A DNA stretch of 64,000 nucleotides from assembly GCA_949289045.1 (NCBI GenBank), contig CASEMN010000002.1, positions 124,001-188,000 of the forward strand. Direction: 5' to 3'. The position numbers and the translations under genes are program-made. This DNA comes from an uncultured Oscillospiraceae bacterium (GTDB lineage Bacteria; Bacillota; Clostridia; Oscillospirales; Acutalibacteraceae). The notes under the pieces are model-generated. The model searched no databases. It was not told the DNA's origin and was given only the letters and a program-made list of their open reading frames with translations. Each line of letters starts with the position of its first letter. The first letter of the stretch is position 1. Below are positions 16,770 to 25,285 of this stretch, piece by piece.

Positions 16770-17918
16770 TTACATGAGGCTTCTGTAAAGCTCTGCGATC
16801 TCCTCAACGCTTGTGTCACGGGGATTGCCGGGACGGCAGGCATCTGCATAAGCAGACTCGCTCAGGAACTGTACATCCTCTTCCTTAACAATCTCTTTAA
16901 GGTCTGCGGGGATGCCCACATCCATTGAAAGCTGCTTTACAGCGTCGCAGGCTGCTTTTCTTGCTTCGTCGAGAGTCATGTCGTCTACGCCCTCAACGCC
17001 CATTGCCTTCGCAATATCTCTGTACTTCTCACCTGTGCAGGGAGCATTGTACTCCATGATTGTGGGAAGAAGAATTGCGTTTGCAACACCGTGAGGTGTG
17101 TCATATACTGCACCGAGGCTGTGTGCCATTGAGTGAACAATACCGAGACCAACGTTTGAGAAGCCCTGACCAGCAATGTACTGAGCGAGAGCCATTCCCT
17201 CACGTCCTTCGGGAGTGTTGTCAACAGCTGCACGAAGATACTTTGAAATAAGCTCGATGGCCTTGAGGTGGAACATATCTGTCATTTCCCAAGCTGCTTT
17301 TGTAATATAGCCCTCAATAGCGTGAGTAAGGGCATCCATACCTGTTGCGGCGGTAAGTCCCTTAGGCATAGTTGACATCATATCGGGGTCAACAACTGCT
17401 ACTTCGGGAATATCGTGAGTATCAACGCAGACAAACTTACGTTTCTTTTCTACGTCTGTGATAACATAGTTTATTGTAACCTCAGCAGCTGTACCTGCTG
17501 TGGTGGGTACTGCGATTGTGAAAACAGCATGATTCTTTGTAGGAGCTACGCCCTCAAGGCTGCGAACATCAGCGAACTCAGGGTTCTCGATTATAATACC
17601 GATTGCTTTAGCTGTATCCATTGAGGAACCGCCGCCGATTGCAACGATGCAGTCAGCGCCGCTGTTTTTAAATGCTGCAACGCCTGTCTGTACATTTTCG
17701 ATTGTGGGATTTGCCTTTATGTCGCTGTAAATTTCATATGCGAAATTAGCTGCATCCAAAAGGTCGGTAACCTTTTTTGTAACGCCGAACTTAATGAGAT
17801 CCGGATCAGAGCATACGAAAGCCTTTTTCATTCCCCTTGATGTAAGTTCGGGAACGATGTTTTCGATAGCACCTTTTCCATGATAAGAAATTGTGTTGAG
17901 AACAATGCGATTTGCCAT
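16770..17918 (-). CDS. fucO: Lactaldehyde reductase (iron-containing alcohol dehydrogenase)
   Basis: A group III iron-dependent alcohol dehydrogenase, 382 residues. From memory it is strikingly close to E. coli FucO (lactaldehyde to 1,2-propanediol, NADH-dependent): shared segments include NNPEFADVRSLEG-like ENPEFADVRSLEG, IPTTAGTAAEVTINYVITD with one change, KFVCVDTHDIP, and YNTPHGVANAILLP-like YDTPHGVANAILLP. The NAD loop is GGGSSMDTAKA, and the Fe ligands are the Asp/His of MDALTHAIEGY and the two His of VHSMAHSL and DTPHG. It has its own promoter and AAAGGAGAG site. It would complete fucose or rhamnose fermentation with the FucA-like aldolase at the window start. Butanol or other aldehyde activity cannot be excluded. 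Confidence 0.9.
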   Translation of the reverse strand: MANRIVLNTISYHGKGAIENIVPELTSRGMKKAFVCSDPDLIKFGVTKKVTDLLDAANFAYEIYSDIKANPTIENVQTGVAAFKNSGADCIVAIGGGSSMDTAKAIGIIIENPEFADVRSLEGVAPTKNHAVFTIAVPTTAGTAAEVTINYVITDVEKKRKFVCVDTHDIPEVAVVDPDMMSTMPKGLTAATGMDALTHAIEGYITKAAWEMTDMFHLKAIELISKYLRAAVDNTPEGREGMALAQYIAGQGFSNVGLGIVHSMAHSLGAVYDTPHGVANAILLPTIMEYNAPCTGEKYRDIAKAMGVEGVDDMTLDEARKAACDAVKQLSMDVGIPADLKEIVKEEDVQFLSESAYADACRPGNPRDTSVEEIAELYRSLM

Positions 17919-18006
17919 AGTATATTCTCTCCTTTAAAATAAAGTTTTCTTTGAAAGCACAGTGTTATTTGTATAAAAAATATAAAAAACTCTGCACTAT
18001 GAGTTT

Positions 18007-18035
18007 ATTATATAACTTATTATGGACTTTGTCTA
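18007..18035 (-). promoter_or_regulatory. Promoter of fucO
   Basis: Minus-strand TAGACA (18035-18030), a 17-bp spacer, TATAAT (18012-18007). It leaves a leader of about 85 bases before the ATG. Confidence 0.65.
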
Positions 18036-18527
18036 TAAATTAACAAGTGAATTACTTACAAATATTTTGGGATTTTTTTATGACAATAACAGCAGACGAA
18101 AATTTAATGTAAAAAAACAAGCGATACAATTTATTTTTGAGTTAAATATACTTAATCCTGAAAGCCGCAACGTCCTTATTATCCTATTCTAACAGCCTGG
18201 ACTCACTCCTTCCTTAGTCAGCATTCCCGTAAGTGAAAACCACAGATAAAATTATTCATCGCACGCTTAGCAAAACAGGGCTTTATCTTTAGGAAATAAC
18301 CCGTTTACTTTAACAAAATGATGATGACGGTTTCCGTCAGTCAGTTTTGTCATTTTGAGGATTAATTTCGTTACTGAACAGTGTGTCTGTATGGTGTTTG
18401 CTTTTATAACTACATTTCTTAATTATATTATGCGGTTGCAAGCAGACTACAGTAGAAAAAAACTGCTCCTTGTGCTATGCTTTACTCAAAAATCAACGGT
18501 AGACAGCTTTACCAAAAAGGAGAAAAC
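18036..18527. other. Intergenic region upstream of GNAT gene
   Basis: About 490 bases without a recognisable gene. It includes an imperfect long hairpin at 18313-18350, whose core TGACGG-TTT-CCGTCA sits within ACAAAA...TTTTGT arms. No T-run follows it, so it is not a standard terminator. I see no tRNA, riboswitch or convincing ORF. It may be decayed sequence or encode an RNA. Confidence 0.35.
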
Positions 18528-19088
18528 ATGAGTGAAGCAATAATAAGACCTGCAAATCTTAATGACGCGGATCACTTATTGAGAATTTACGCTTATTATG
18601 TTGAAAATACTGCCATTACTTTTGAATACGCTGTTCCTACACTTTCGGAATTTCAAAATCGCATGAAAAATATAATGGAGCGCTATCCTTATCTAGTCAT
18701 AGAAAAAAGCGGAATCATTTACGGCTATGCCTATGCGGACACTTTCATTAGACGAGCTGCTTATGACTGGTCGTGTGAATTAACCGTTTATCTTGAGCAT
18801 ACCGCCCTCAAACGCGGTTTTGGCCGAAAAATTTATGAGGCGCTTGAAAACAAATTAAGTGAAATGGGAATACTGAATCTATACGCCTGCATTGCCTATC
18901 CCAAAAAAGAAGACGAGTATCTTACCCAAAACAGCGCAGAGTTCCATAATCATTTGGGATTCTCAAAGGTAGGAGAATTTCATAATTGCGGATATAAGTT
19001 TGGACGTTGGTATAACATGATTTGGATGGAAAAAATCATTGGAGAATATCAATCCGAGCAGCCGCCTGTTAAATTTAAAGCGTTTTAG
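18528..19088 (+). CDS. GNAT-family N-acetyltransferase
   Basis: A 186-residue acetyl-CoA-dependent acetyltransferase resembling the phosphinothricin/methionine-sulfoximine acetyltransferase group (YncA/Pat). It begins IIRPANLNDADHLLRIYAYY, has the substrate-region NTAITFEYAVPT, motif A near residues 95-110 (VYLEHTALKRGFGRKIYEAL), and the C-terminal NHLGFSKVGEFHNCGYKFGRWYN typical of this subgroup. The ATG at 18528 has AAAAGGAG; the longer frame from 18477 is less likely. It is a single gene with no clear terminator. The substrate is unknown; detoxification of small amino compounds is the usual guess. Confidence 0.9.
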   Translation: MSEAIIRPANLNDADHLLRIYAYYVENTAITFEYAVPTLSEFQNRMKNIMERYPYLVIEKSGIIYGYAYADTFIRRAAYDWSCELTVYLEHTALKRGFGRKIYEALENKLSEMGILNLYACIAYPKKEDEYLTQNSAEFHNHLGFSKVGEFHNCGYKFGRWYNMIWMEKIIGEYQSEQPPVKFKAF

Positions 19089-19128
19089 AGACCGTGCCTG
19101 ATCAGCTCGGCCGTTTTTATTTCCCGGT

Positions 19129-19290
19129 TCACGCCGAATAAGCAGATTTCAGTGTTGAGGCGCTCTCATGCCAGCCGCCGAGTATGCGATTCTCTTCGAT
19201 ACGGCAATCCATAAAAATATTGAAAAAGCCATAGCTGCGTCCATATAAAGAAATAACCTTTATCACCTGAGCAATAAAAAGTTCTCTCAT
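19129..19290 (-). CDS. Possible small ORF, 53 residues (unrecognised)
   Basis: An ATG at 19290 with a GGGGGTG sequence upstream opens 53 codons ending TGA. The protein would start MRELFIAQVIKVISLYGRSY and contains FNIFMDCRIEENRILGGWH. I do not recognise it. The stretch is visibly richer in G+C than the flanking intergenic sequence, and a kinase-like fragment lies just upstream, so it may be a remnant of an acquired segment rather than a working gene. Confidence 0.3.
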   Translation of the reverse strand: MRELFIAQVIKVISLYGRSYGFFNIFMDCRIEENRILGGWHESASTLKSAYSA

Positions 19291-19327
19291 GAATATTTCG
19301 CACCCCCGTTATGCATCTTACTTGATT

Positions 19328-19384
19328 CTAATCGTTATTTATATCGGGAATTTCAATCTCAAAACGTATACCACCATCAGATTT
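19328..19384 (-). pseudogene. Possible C-terminal remnant of a histidine kinase
   Basis: Eighteen open codons between two TAG stops read KSDGGIRFEIEIPDINND. The pattern GG-x-RFEIEIP near a C-terminus resembles the last strand of GHKL ATPase domains in sensor histidine kinases. No start or upstream domain remains, so it is at most a gene fragment. This call rests on a short motif. Confidence 0.25.
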
Positions 19385-19480
19385 CTAATATAAGCTCAGA
19401 GAGTAAATCCAGACAGTCTATAAAATAAAAATGAGCGCTCCTATCTGTATCGTCATCTTATAATACAAAAAATTGTAGTT

Positions 19481-20215
19481 TTACTCCTCAAGCAAATATT
19501 TCAAAAGATGCTCCCTGTTCTTTATAAACATCTCCGTCACTTTATAACTTTCTGTTTCTGTATAATCACAAAGCTCAATTCGCTTTCCGTCAAAAGAAAG
19601 TATCTGAGCACCGGGTATGCCTAAAAGTATCGGTGAATGGCTGGCGATTATAAACTGTGCTCCCTGCTGGGCAAGGGTGTATATTTCACTGAGAACTGCA
19701 AGTTGCTTTTGGGGCGAAAGAGCCGCCTCCGGCTCATCAAGAATATATAACCCGTTTGGAGAAAAGGCTCCGATAAGGGAGAAAAAGCTTTCCCCGTGGG
19801 ACTGAGAGTGAAAGGATTTTCCGCCGTATTTTGAGTAGTAAATGCTCTCCGGCTTATCACGATATTCTTCGGTTTTAGTGGCAACATTATAAAAGCTCTC
19901 TGCCCTGAGAAAGTAACTGAAAGAAGGTCTTTTTATTCCTTTTGATATTTTCAGCGCTTTATAAAGTTCAGAATGAGAATCATAGGTTGAAAAATTATAA
20001 TTGAGAGTTCCTCCCTCTGCGCTGAATCCATAGGCAACAGCAATGGCTTCAAGAAGCGTTGATTTACCTGTGCCGTTTTCACCGGCAAAAAAGGTTATAT
20101 TACTACTAAAAATCAGTTTTTTTGTTCCCGTAAGGGCAGGGATATTATTTAGATAACTGCCTTTATCAATTAAGCTTTGATCTATTTCTATTCTATTTAA
20201 AAACAGGTCATCCAT
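19481..20215 (-). CDS. Predicted ABC/SMC-type AAA ATPase
   Basis: A 244-residue soluble ATPase of the predicted ATPase group with ABC-like fold (COG3910-like, by recollection). Walker A FAGENGTGKSTLL is near 43-55, the signature-like SHGESF near 130, Walker B LYILDEPEAALSP near 146-158, and the switch His is in IIASHSPILLG near 180. It has no transmembrane segment. The ATG at 20215 has AAAGGGAGCG upstream and follows the sfsA stop by one base, so it is coupled to sfsA. The role of this ATPase family is unknown. It carries no nuclease domain of the OLD type, so a defence function is not supported. Confidence 0.85.
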   Translation of the reverse strand: MDDLFLNRIEIDQSLIDKGSYLNNIPALTGTKKLIFSSNITFFAGENGTGKSTLLEAIAVAYGFSAEGGTLNYNFSTYDSHSELYKALKISKGIKRPSFSYFLRAESFYNVATKTEEYRDKPESIYYSKYGGKSFHSQSHGESFFSLIGAFSPNGLYILDEPEAALSPQKQLAVLSEIYTLAQQGAQFIIASHSPILLGIPGAQILSFDGKRIELCDYTETESYKVTEMFIKNREHLLKYLLEE

Positions 20216-20216
20216 T

Positions 20217-20930
20217 TTAATTGACGCTCCCTTTCGCAGAACTTTCATCACGTAAAATAACCTTTACTCTATCTCTTATCTCCATTGTATCAGGCGTGAC
20301 AAAACAATCTGCAGCAACAATACTTACTCCCGCTTTTTCTGCCTGACAAAGAGCCTCGGCAAATTCCTTATGAGTTTTAATATTGGGAGTAAAATATTTA
20401 ACGTCCTTCATCTGAATTACAAATATAAGATAAGCTCCGAATCCCTCTTCCTTTAATCTGCAAAGCTCTTTTACATGCTTCACTCCTCTCTCAGTAGGAG
20501 CGTCGGGAAACATTACTACTCCGTTTTCTTCGAGGGTCACTCCTTTAACTTCAGCATATGCTTTTTCATTTTGGGTTTCAAAATAAAAATCGAACCTTGA
20601 ATCTCCCCATTTCTGCTCCCGCTTTAAAAGCTGTATATCTGGTATAAGTCCTCCGCCTTTAATCCACTCTTCGGCGGCATTATTAGGAGCCTGAGAGTCC
20701 ATATTTATAAGTTTTCCGTTTTTATTTACAGTAATAAGAGAATACTCTGTCTTTCTCTTTTCACTTTTACAGTGTTCCAGCCACACTTCGCACCCGGGTA
20801 CAAGCAGTTCACGGCATCTTCCTGTATTCTTAACATGACATTTATAAATTTCACCGTCAATTTTCACATTGGCGATAAATCGGTTTGGCCTTGAAATAAA
20901 TTCACCTTTGACTATATTCTTGTAACGCAT
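20217..20930 (-). CDS. sfsA: SfsA DNA/RNA nuclease family protein
   Basis: SfsA, first named sugar fermentation stimulation protein, has an N-terminal OB-like domain and a C-terminal PD-(D/E)XK nuclease-like domain. The family patterns are RPNRFIANV, HVKNTGRCRELLVPG (near 32-46), SRFDFYFE, EVKGVTLEENGVVMFPDAPTERG in pieces, and a final region with F.P. The Asp/Glu/Lys set in SRFDFY and AEVKGV fits the nuclease site. The ATG at 20930 has TTTTGGGAG upstream. The protein has 237 residues, the usual length. It is the first gene of a two-gene operon with the ATPase. Its physiological role is not settled. Confidence 0.94.
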   Translation of the reverse strand: MRYKNIVKGEFISRPNRFIANVKIDGEIYKCHVKNTGRCRELLVPGCEVWLEHCKSEKRKTEYSLITVNKNGKLINMDSQAPNNAAEEWIKGGGLIPDIQLLKREQKWGDSRFDFYFETQNEKAYAEVKGVTLEENGVVMFPDAPTERGVKHVKELCRLKEEGFGAYLIFVIQMKDVKYFTPNIKTHKEFAEALCQAEKAGVSIVAADCFVTPDTMEIRDRVKVILRDESSAKGSVN

Positions 20931-20947
20931 AATAACTCCCAAAATGA

Positions 20948-20977
20948 ATTTTAGTTTAACACTAATTTTACAGTGAA
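20948..20977 (-). promoter_or_regulatory. Possible promoter of sfsA operon
   Basis: Minus-strand TTCACT (20977-20972), an 18-bp spacer, TAAAAT (20953-20948), about 18 bp before the ATG. The match is only moderate. Confidence 0.4.
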
Positions 20978-21027
20978 CCTCATTTTATTTCAATACCCGG
21001 CATTTGCGGTTTTATCTCAAAAATAAC

Positions 21028-21047
21028 AGCCCGGATTTCTCCGGGCT
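21028..21047 (-). terminator. Terminator of beta-mannosidase gene
   Basis: AGCCCGGA and TCCGGGCT form an 8-bp stem with a 4-base loop; on the minus strand it is followed by GTTATTTTT. Confidence 0.8.
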
Positions 21048-21053
21048 ATAATT

Positions 21054-23597
21054 TTAGTCTATTCCTATGGCACGGCCAATCCAGGTAATAAAGTTAATAG
21101 GTATCATCTTTATTCTGAACTGAGTCCATCTGCCGTAAAGTTTTGAATGATTATTTTCAATATTGCCGACGGTTGTATAAGTAAGGCTTTCTTTAAGGGC
21201 CCGAGCAGTTACGCCCTCTTTGGCTTTTACCGTAAGCTTTACGTCCTCACCGGGAATGATATCCATAAAGTTATCGCTGAAATTACCTTCGGTAAGATCG
21301 CTTTCAACAAGTACATTTCTGGCAAACTTATCTGTTTTGAGAGTAACGTCCGCTTTATCGCCGCTTATTTCAGCCTCTGCAGTGATATTGCACTTTGGAA
21401 GTCCGATATCTTTTTCCGCACCGAAAAGCTGTATTCTTTCAGAAACCACTTTTGAATCTTTCATAAGCCTTACTGCAAAAACCAGCTTTGAAGCATTATG
21501 TCCAGCCGCAAGGTCTGCAGTTTTAAGGGTTTCCACAAAAGTTGACTTTACAGGTTCAGCGTTTACAGAAGAAGAAAACTCCTTTATTTTTTCTCCGTCA
21601 AAGTTCATCAGTGTATAGCATATTTCTCCCTCAAAAGGCTTAAGAGTATCGTTTACAACGAAAATTTTGAATTCCTCTTTGCTATCCTCGACGGATACAG
21701 TTATTGGAGCGTTGAACTTTTTGGAGGCAAACTGCACAGCCTTATTCATTCCCAGATAATCTATACCTGCCCAGGAGCACACTGGCCAGCAGTCGTTGAG
21801 CTGCCAGTAAATAGAACCGTTACACCTGCCTCTGTTTCTGCGCCAATGCTCTGTAGCGTCACGAACTCCTTCCTGCTGAATAAGCTGGGAAAGGTAAAGA
21901 GTATCGGAAAAACCTTTGGGAATAAGATAACGGGAAGCAATATAATAGTACATCTTCTGATTTCCGCTTGGACTCTTTTGGTGAGCGTTGAACACTTTAC
22001 CTGTAAGAGAGTAATCTTCAGGCTTTGCAAAATACCGTACAGTTTTCATAGAGGGCATTGACTCAAGTCCGAATTCGCTGCAAAAACGTGTCATGCGCTT
22101 ACGGTAGAAAGTAAGGGGCATAAGTCCGTGCCATACCTGCCAAAGGTGAGTATCACCGGTTTCATCGCTGCCCATACCCTTCATATATTCGCTGCCTATG
22201 GGCGAAGTGTTTATAAAAGGAGTTTTATCGTCAAGGCTCTTAACCCATGGGGGCAGAATCTCATAGAAAAATTTCTGGGTCCACTTAGTGAGTTTTGTAT
22301 ATGCCTTCCATCCCAGAGCCATAGCCTCAATTTCGTTATTTCCGCACCAAATTGCAAGGCTTGCATGATGGCGAAGTCTTTTAACTGTGAATTCCACTTC
22401 TCTCTTTACATTAGCGAGGAATTTTTCATTATAGAAAGGATAGGGAGCGCAGGCAAACATAAAGTCCTGCCAGACAAGTACGCCCAAACGGTCGCACATA
22501 TAATAAAACTCATCACTTTCGTAATATCCGCCGCCCCAAACTCTTATCATGTTAAGGTTTGCGTTAACGCAGTTTTCAATAAGTTTTAATTTATCGTCAT
22601 CGGTAACCCTTGTAATAAGGGAATCCATGGGTATATAGTTTCCGCCTTTTGCGAAAATCTTTACGCCGTTAAGAACAAAGCAGAAATTACTGCCCCACTG
22701 ATCCTCTGAGCGGTCAAGAGTAAGAGTACGCAGACCGATTTTCTTTGAAGCAAAATCACATTCTACGCCGTCTGAGAAAATTTTCGTCTCAACTGTATAA
22801 AGAGGCTGTTCCTTTTCCTCAGAAAGGTCGTTAGTCCACCAAAGTCTCGGATTCTCAACAGTGCAGTACATTTTAAATGCACCGTTTTCTCCTCGCTTTG
22901 AATCTATTACATTTCCATCAGGGTCCTTAACTGTTATCTCTATTTCGGTTTTGCCGCTGAAATGCTCAGATGTAACGGTAGTATAAATTTCAACCTTTCC
23001 GTCAACATGGTTCTGTTCTATTTCAAAAGCTTTTACCTTAGCTCCCGTATAGACCTTTACGCATATATCCCCTGTAATACCACTTATTGGTATTACAGGA
23101 CCCCAGTCCCAGCCGAAATGACACTGTGCTTTTCTTATATGGGTAAGACCTGTAAGACCCTGATTGTTTTTAGGAGTTTTATCCTCTTCAATAGCTTTTT
23201 TTATGTACTTTACAGGTGCGTCAAACTCAAAACGCAGGGTATTTTCTCCCTCTTTCGCAATATCTGTTATATCAAAGGAGTAAGATATATGTACATTTTC
23301 CGTCTTTGCAATAAGGCTATCATTAAAATACACGCTGCAAAGGGTATCGAGCTGCTTGCAGCATAAAAACAGCTTGTCGCTGTCAAGGTCTTCCTTTGTA
23401 AGAGTAACTGATCCAAAATAGTCCCAATCGGTTTCACCAACCCATAAGGTTTTTTCTTCGTTTTCACTAACAAAGGGATCTTCCATCTGACCCAAACGCA
23501 AAAGGTCGCTGTAATTGCATCCCGGAACCTCAGCCGGAAATTTTTCTTTACCTCGCTGACAAAACTGCCAATTAGGATTCATCTCTATTCTCTTCAT
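21054..23597 (-). CDS. GH2 beta-mannosidase
   Basis: An exo-acting enzyme that removes beta-linked mannose from the non-reducing end of manno-oligosaccharides or N-glycan cores. The protein has 847 residues, the usual beta-mannosidase length. An N-terminal jelly-roll domain (starting MEDPFVSENE, WVGETDWDY) precedes the Ig-like domain and a barrel from about 300. The acid/base is Glu422 in CGNNEIEA and the nucleophile Glu508 in CSEFGLESMPS, both as in GH2 mannosidases. There is no signal peptide, so it is intracellular. AGAGGCGG precedes the ATG. It is monocistronic, and the gene just upstream is a MocR-type regulator. With alpha-galactosidase it suggests galactomannan use. Confidence 0.93.
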   Translation of the reverse strand: MKRIEMNPNWQFCQRGKEKFPAEVPGCNYSDLLRLGQMEDPFVSENEEKTLWVGETDWDYFGSVTLTKEDLDSDKLFLCCKQLDTLCSVYFNDSLIAKTENVHISYSFDITDIAKEGENTLRFEFDAPVKYIKKAIEEDKTPKNNQGLTGLTHIRKAQCHFGWDWGPVIPISGITGDICVKVYTGAKVKAFEIEQNHVDGKVEIYTTVTSEHFSGKTEIEITVKDPDGNVIDSKRGENGAFKMYCTVENPRLWWTNDLSEEKEQPLYTVETKIFSDGVECDFASKKIGLRTLTLDRSEDQWGSNFCFVLNGVKIFAKGGNYIPMDSLITRVTDDDKLKLIENCVNANLNMIRVWGGGYYESDEFYYMCDRLGVLVWQDFMFACAPYPFYNEKFLANVKREVEFTVKRLRHHASLAIWCGNNEIEAMALGWKAYTKLTKWTQKFFYEILPPWVKSLDDKTPFINTSPIGSEYMKGMGSDETGDTHLWQVWHGLMPLTFYRKRMTRFCSEFGLESMPSMKTVRYFAKPEDYSLTGKVFNAHQKSPSGNQKMYYYIASRYLIPKGFSDTLYLSQLIQQEGVRDATEHWRRNRGRCNGSIYWQLNDCWPVCSWAGIDYLGMNKAVQFASKKFNAPITVSVEDSKEEFKIFVVNDTLKPFEGEICYTLMNFDGEKIKEFSSSVNAEPVKSTFVETLKTADLAAGHNASKLVFAVRLMKDSKVVSERIQLFGAEKDIGLPKCNITAEAEISGDKADVTLKTDKFARNVLVESDLTEGNFSDNFMDIIPGEDVKLTVKAKEGVTARALKESLTYTTVGNIENNHSKLYGRWTQFRIKMIPINFITWIGRAIGID

Positions 23598-23647
23598 AAG
23601 CCGCCTCTTTTCAGTATTATCTAAAAGGGAATATTTTTACAGATAAG

Positions 23648-23677
23648 AGTATAATACAGCATCATATATTAAGTCAA
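23648..23677 (-). promoter_or_regulatory. Promoter of beta-mannosidase gene
   Basis: Minus-strand TTGACT (23677-23672), an 18-bp spacer, TATACT (23653-23648), about 50 bp before the ATG. Confidence 0.6.
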
Positions 23678-23713
23678 TTAACAATTCGCCGAATTATTTC
23701 TGCACTTTCCGTA

Positions 23714-25099
23714 TTATTTGCCGAACCAGGATTCGTAAAGCACGTTGAGCGCTTGCGGAAATCTTTCCGCTGGCATTGGCGAACAGGAGAGAATTGCACT
23801 TTTTATCCCCTTCTCTCCGCTTTCTGTCACAGCTCTTAGGGCAACGCCGTTACTTCTCGCAATCTTTTTTAGTTCCTCACTTTTTTTATCACTTTTAACG
23901 TCAAGCCGTATAAGGAAACCGCCTTCGCTCACCTCGCACTTTGCCTTATCATCGAAGACTGTTTCCGCATCACTGCAAAGCTTACGGCTTTTATTCATAT
24001 AAAGCTTTCTGACCTTTCTGATTTGACTGCTCAGGTATCCGTCACGAATAAAACGTCCGAGAGCTATCTGCTCCGCTTTTGAAGCAGTCTGAGAGTAACT
24101 GTTTTTGATTTTTTCGTATTTCGGCATAATAGATGTAGGCAAAATCATAAAACTTACACGCAGGGAGGGTATAAGAAGCTTTGAAAAAGTCCCAAGATAT
24201 ACAACATTTCTGCCTGCATCAAGTCCCTGAAGGGATGGAACAGGTCGTCCGTAATATCTAAACTCGCTGTCGTAATCGTCCTCTACTATAAGCGCATTGT
24301 GTTCTCTTGCATATTCGATAAGCTTAAGCCTGTCATGTACGGGAAGCACCTCTCCCCTTTCGTTAAAACCGGAGGGTGAAACATAAACTACCGATATGTC
24401 ATCTCTTACGAACTCCGAAACATCAGCTCTGCCGGGATAAGAAAAAACATTATATCCCATATCACGGAAAACCGTTTCACCTTTTTCAAAGTAGAATCCT
24501 GAAAAAGCTGCATTGCGTCCTCTTTCTCCCATAACCGCACAGAGAATATATAGAAGGCTCTGAACACCTGAACCGATTACCACCTGTTCAGGCGTACATA
24601 CCGTATCACGACTTTTGGCAGCATAGTCACATATAGCCTCACGAAGATCATATTCACCTTGGGGCTCACCGTAAGAAAGCAGTCTTTCATCATCGCGTAA
24701 TGCACTTTTCATATATCTTCTCCAAAGGGCAAAGTCAAAGCTTTCACTGTCAACGCTCGAAGAGGCAAAATCATATTTAATTTTACTGTTCTCATGCCCC
24801 TTTTCTCTAAGGCGGTTAACATCGCTCTTTTCCGCACCATGAAAGGCAAAACTGTCTGTAAAGCTGCTTAAATCGGATATGTAAAATCCGCTGTTTGCCT
24901 TGGAAGTAACATACCCTTCGGCAGCCAGCTGAAAATACGCTGTTTCAACAGTGGTTTTGCTGAGCTCTAACTCCGCCGCACATTTTCTTATTGAAGGAAG
25001 TCTGCTTCCGCTTTTTATTTCTCCGTTTATAATTCTGCGTTTATAATATTCATATAACTGAATATACAGCGGATCTGTCCCGTTTTTTTCAAACATCAT
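23714..25099 (-). CDS. MocR/PdxR-type GntR regulator with aminotransferase domain
   Basis: A chimeric regulator of 461 residues. It has an N-terminal GntR winged helix (1-75: PLYIQLYEYYKRRIINGEI, GSRLPSIRKCAAELELSKTT) joined to a fold-type I aminotransferase domain. DDYDSEFRYYG holds the Asp that contacts the PLP ring, and Lys307 in LGTFSKLL is the expected Schiff-base lysine. MocR proteins respond to PLP, GABA or other amino compounds, and typically control PLP synthesis or amino acid genes. Here there is no adjacent PLP or amino acid gene; its targets are unknown. An ATG pair starts the gene. Confidence 0.92.
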   Translation of the reverse strand: MMFEKNGTDPLYIQLYEYYKRRIINGEIKSGSRLPSIRKCAAELELSKTTVETAYFQLAAEGYVTSKANSGFYISDLSSFTDSFAFHGAEKSDVNRLREKGHENSKIKYDFASSSVDSESFDFALWRRYMKSALRDDERLLSYGEPQGEYDLREAICDYAAKSRDTVCTPEQVVIGSGVQSLLYILCAVMGERGRNAAFSGFYFEKGETVFRDMGYNVFSYPGRADVSEFVRDDISVVYVSPSGFNERGEVLPVHDRLKLIEYAREHNALIVEDDYDSEFRYYGRPVPSLQGLDAGRNVVYLGTFSKLLIPSLRVSFMILPTSIMPKYEKIKNSYSQTASKAEQIALGRFIRDGYLSSQIRKVRKLYMNKSRKLCSDAETVFDDKAKCEVSEGGFLIRLDVKSDKKSEELKKIARSNGVALRAVTESGEKGIKSAILSCSPMPAERFPQALNVLYESWFGK

Positions 25100-25285
25100 A
25101 TTAAAACTGACCTTTCAAATTTTGATAAATTGAAGTTTTTATTAATGACAATTATATCATTATTTTTACAAAATCAAACAAAAAATATTACTTAAATTAC
25201 TCTTTCTCTAAATTTTTACCTTTTCATTTTTTTGAATATCAGAACTTAAGTCAACAAATAATAAAAGCGAAGGAGGCGTTTAAAA

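Noticed and set aside
19481..20215. ATPase as part of a defence system
   Set aside because: It has no nuclease or toxin partner and is coupled to sfsA, so a defence role has no support here.
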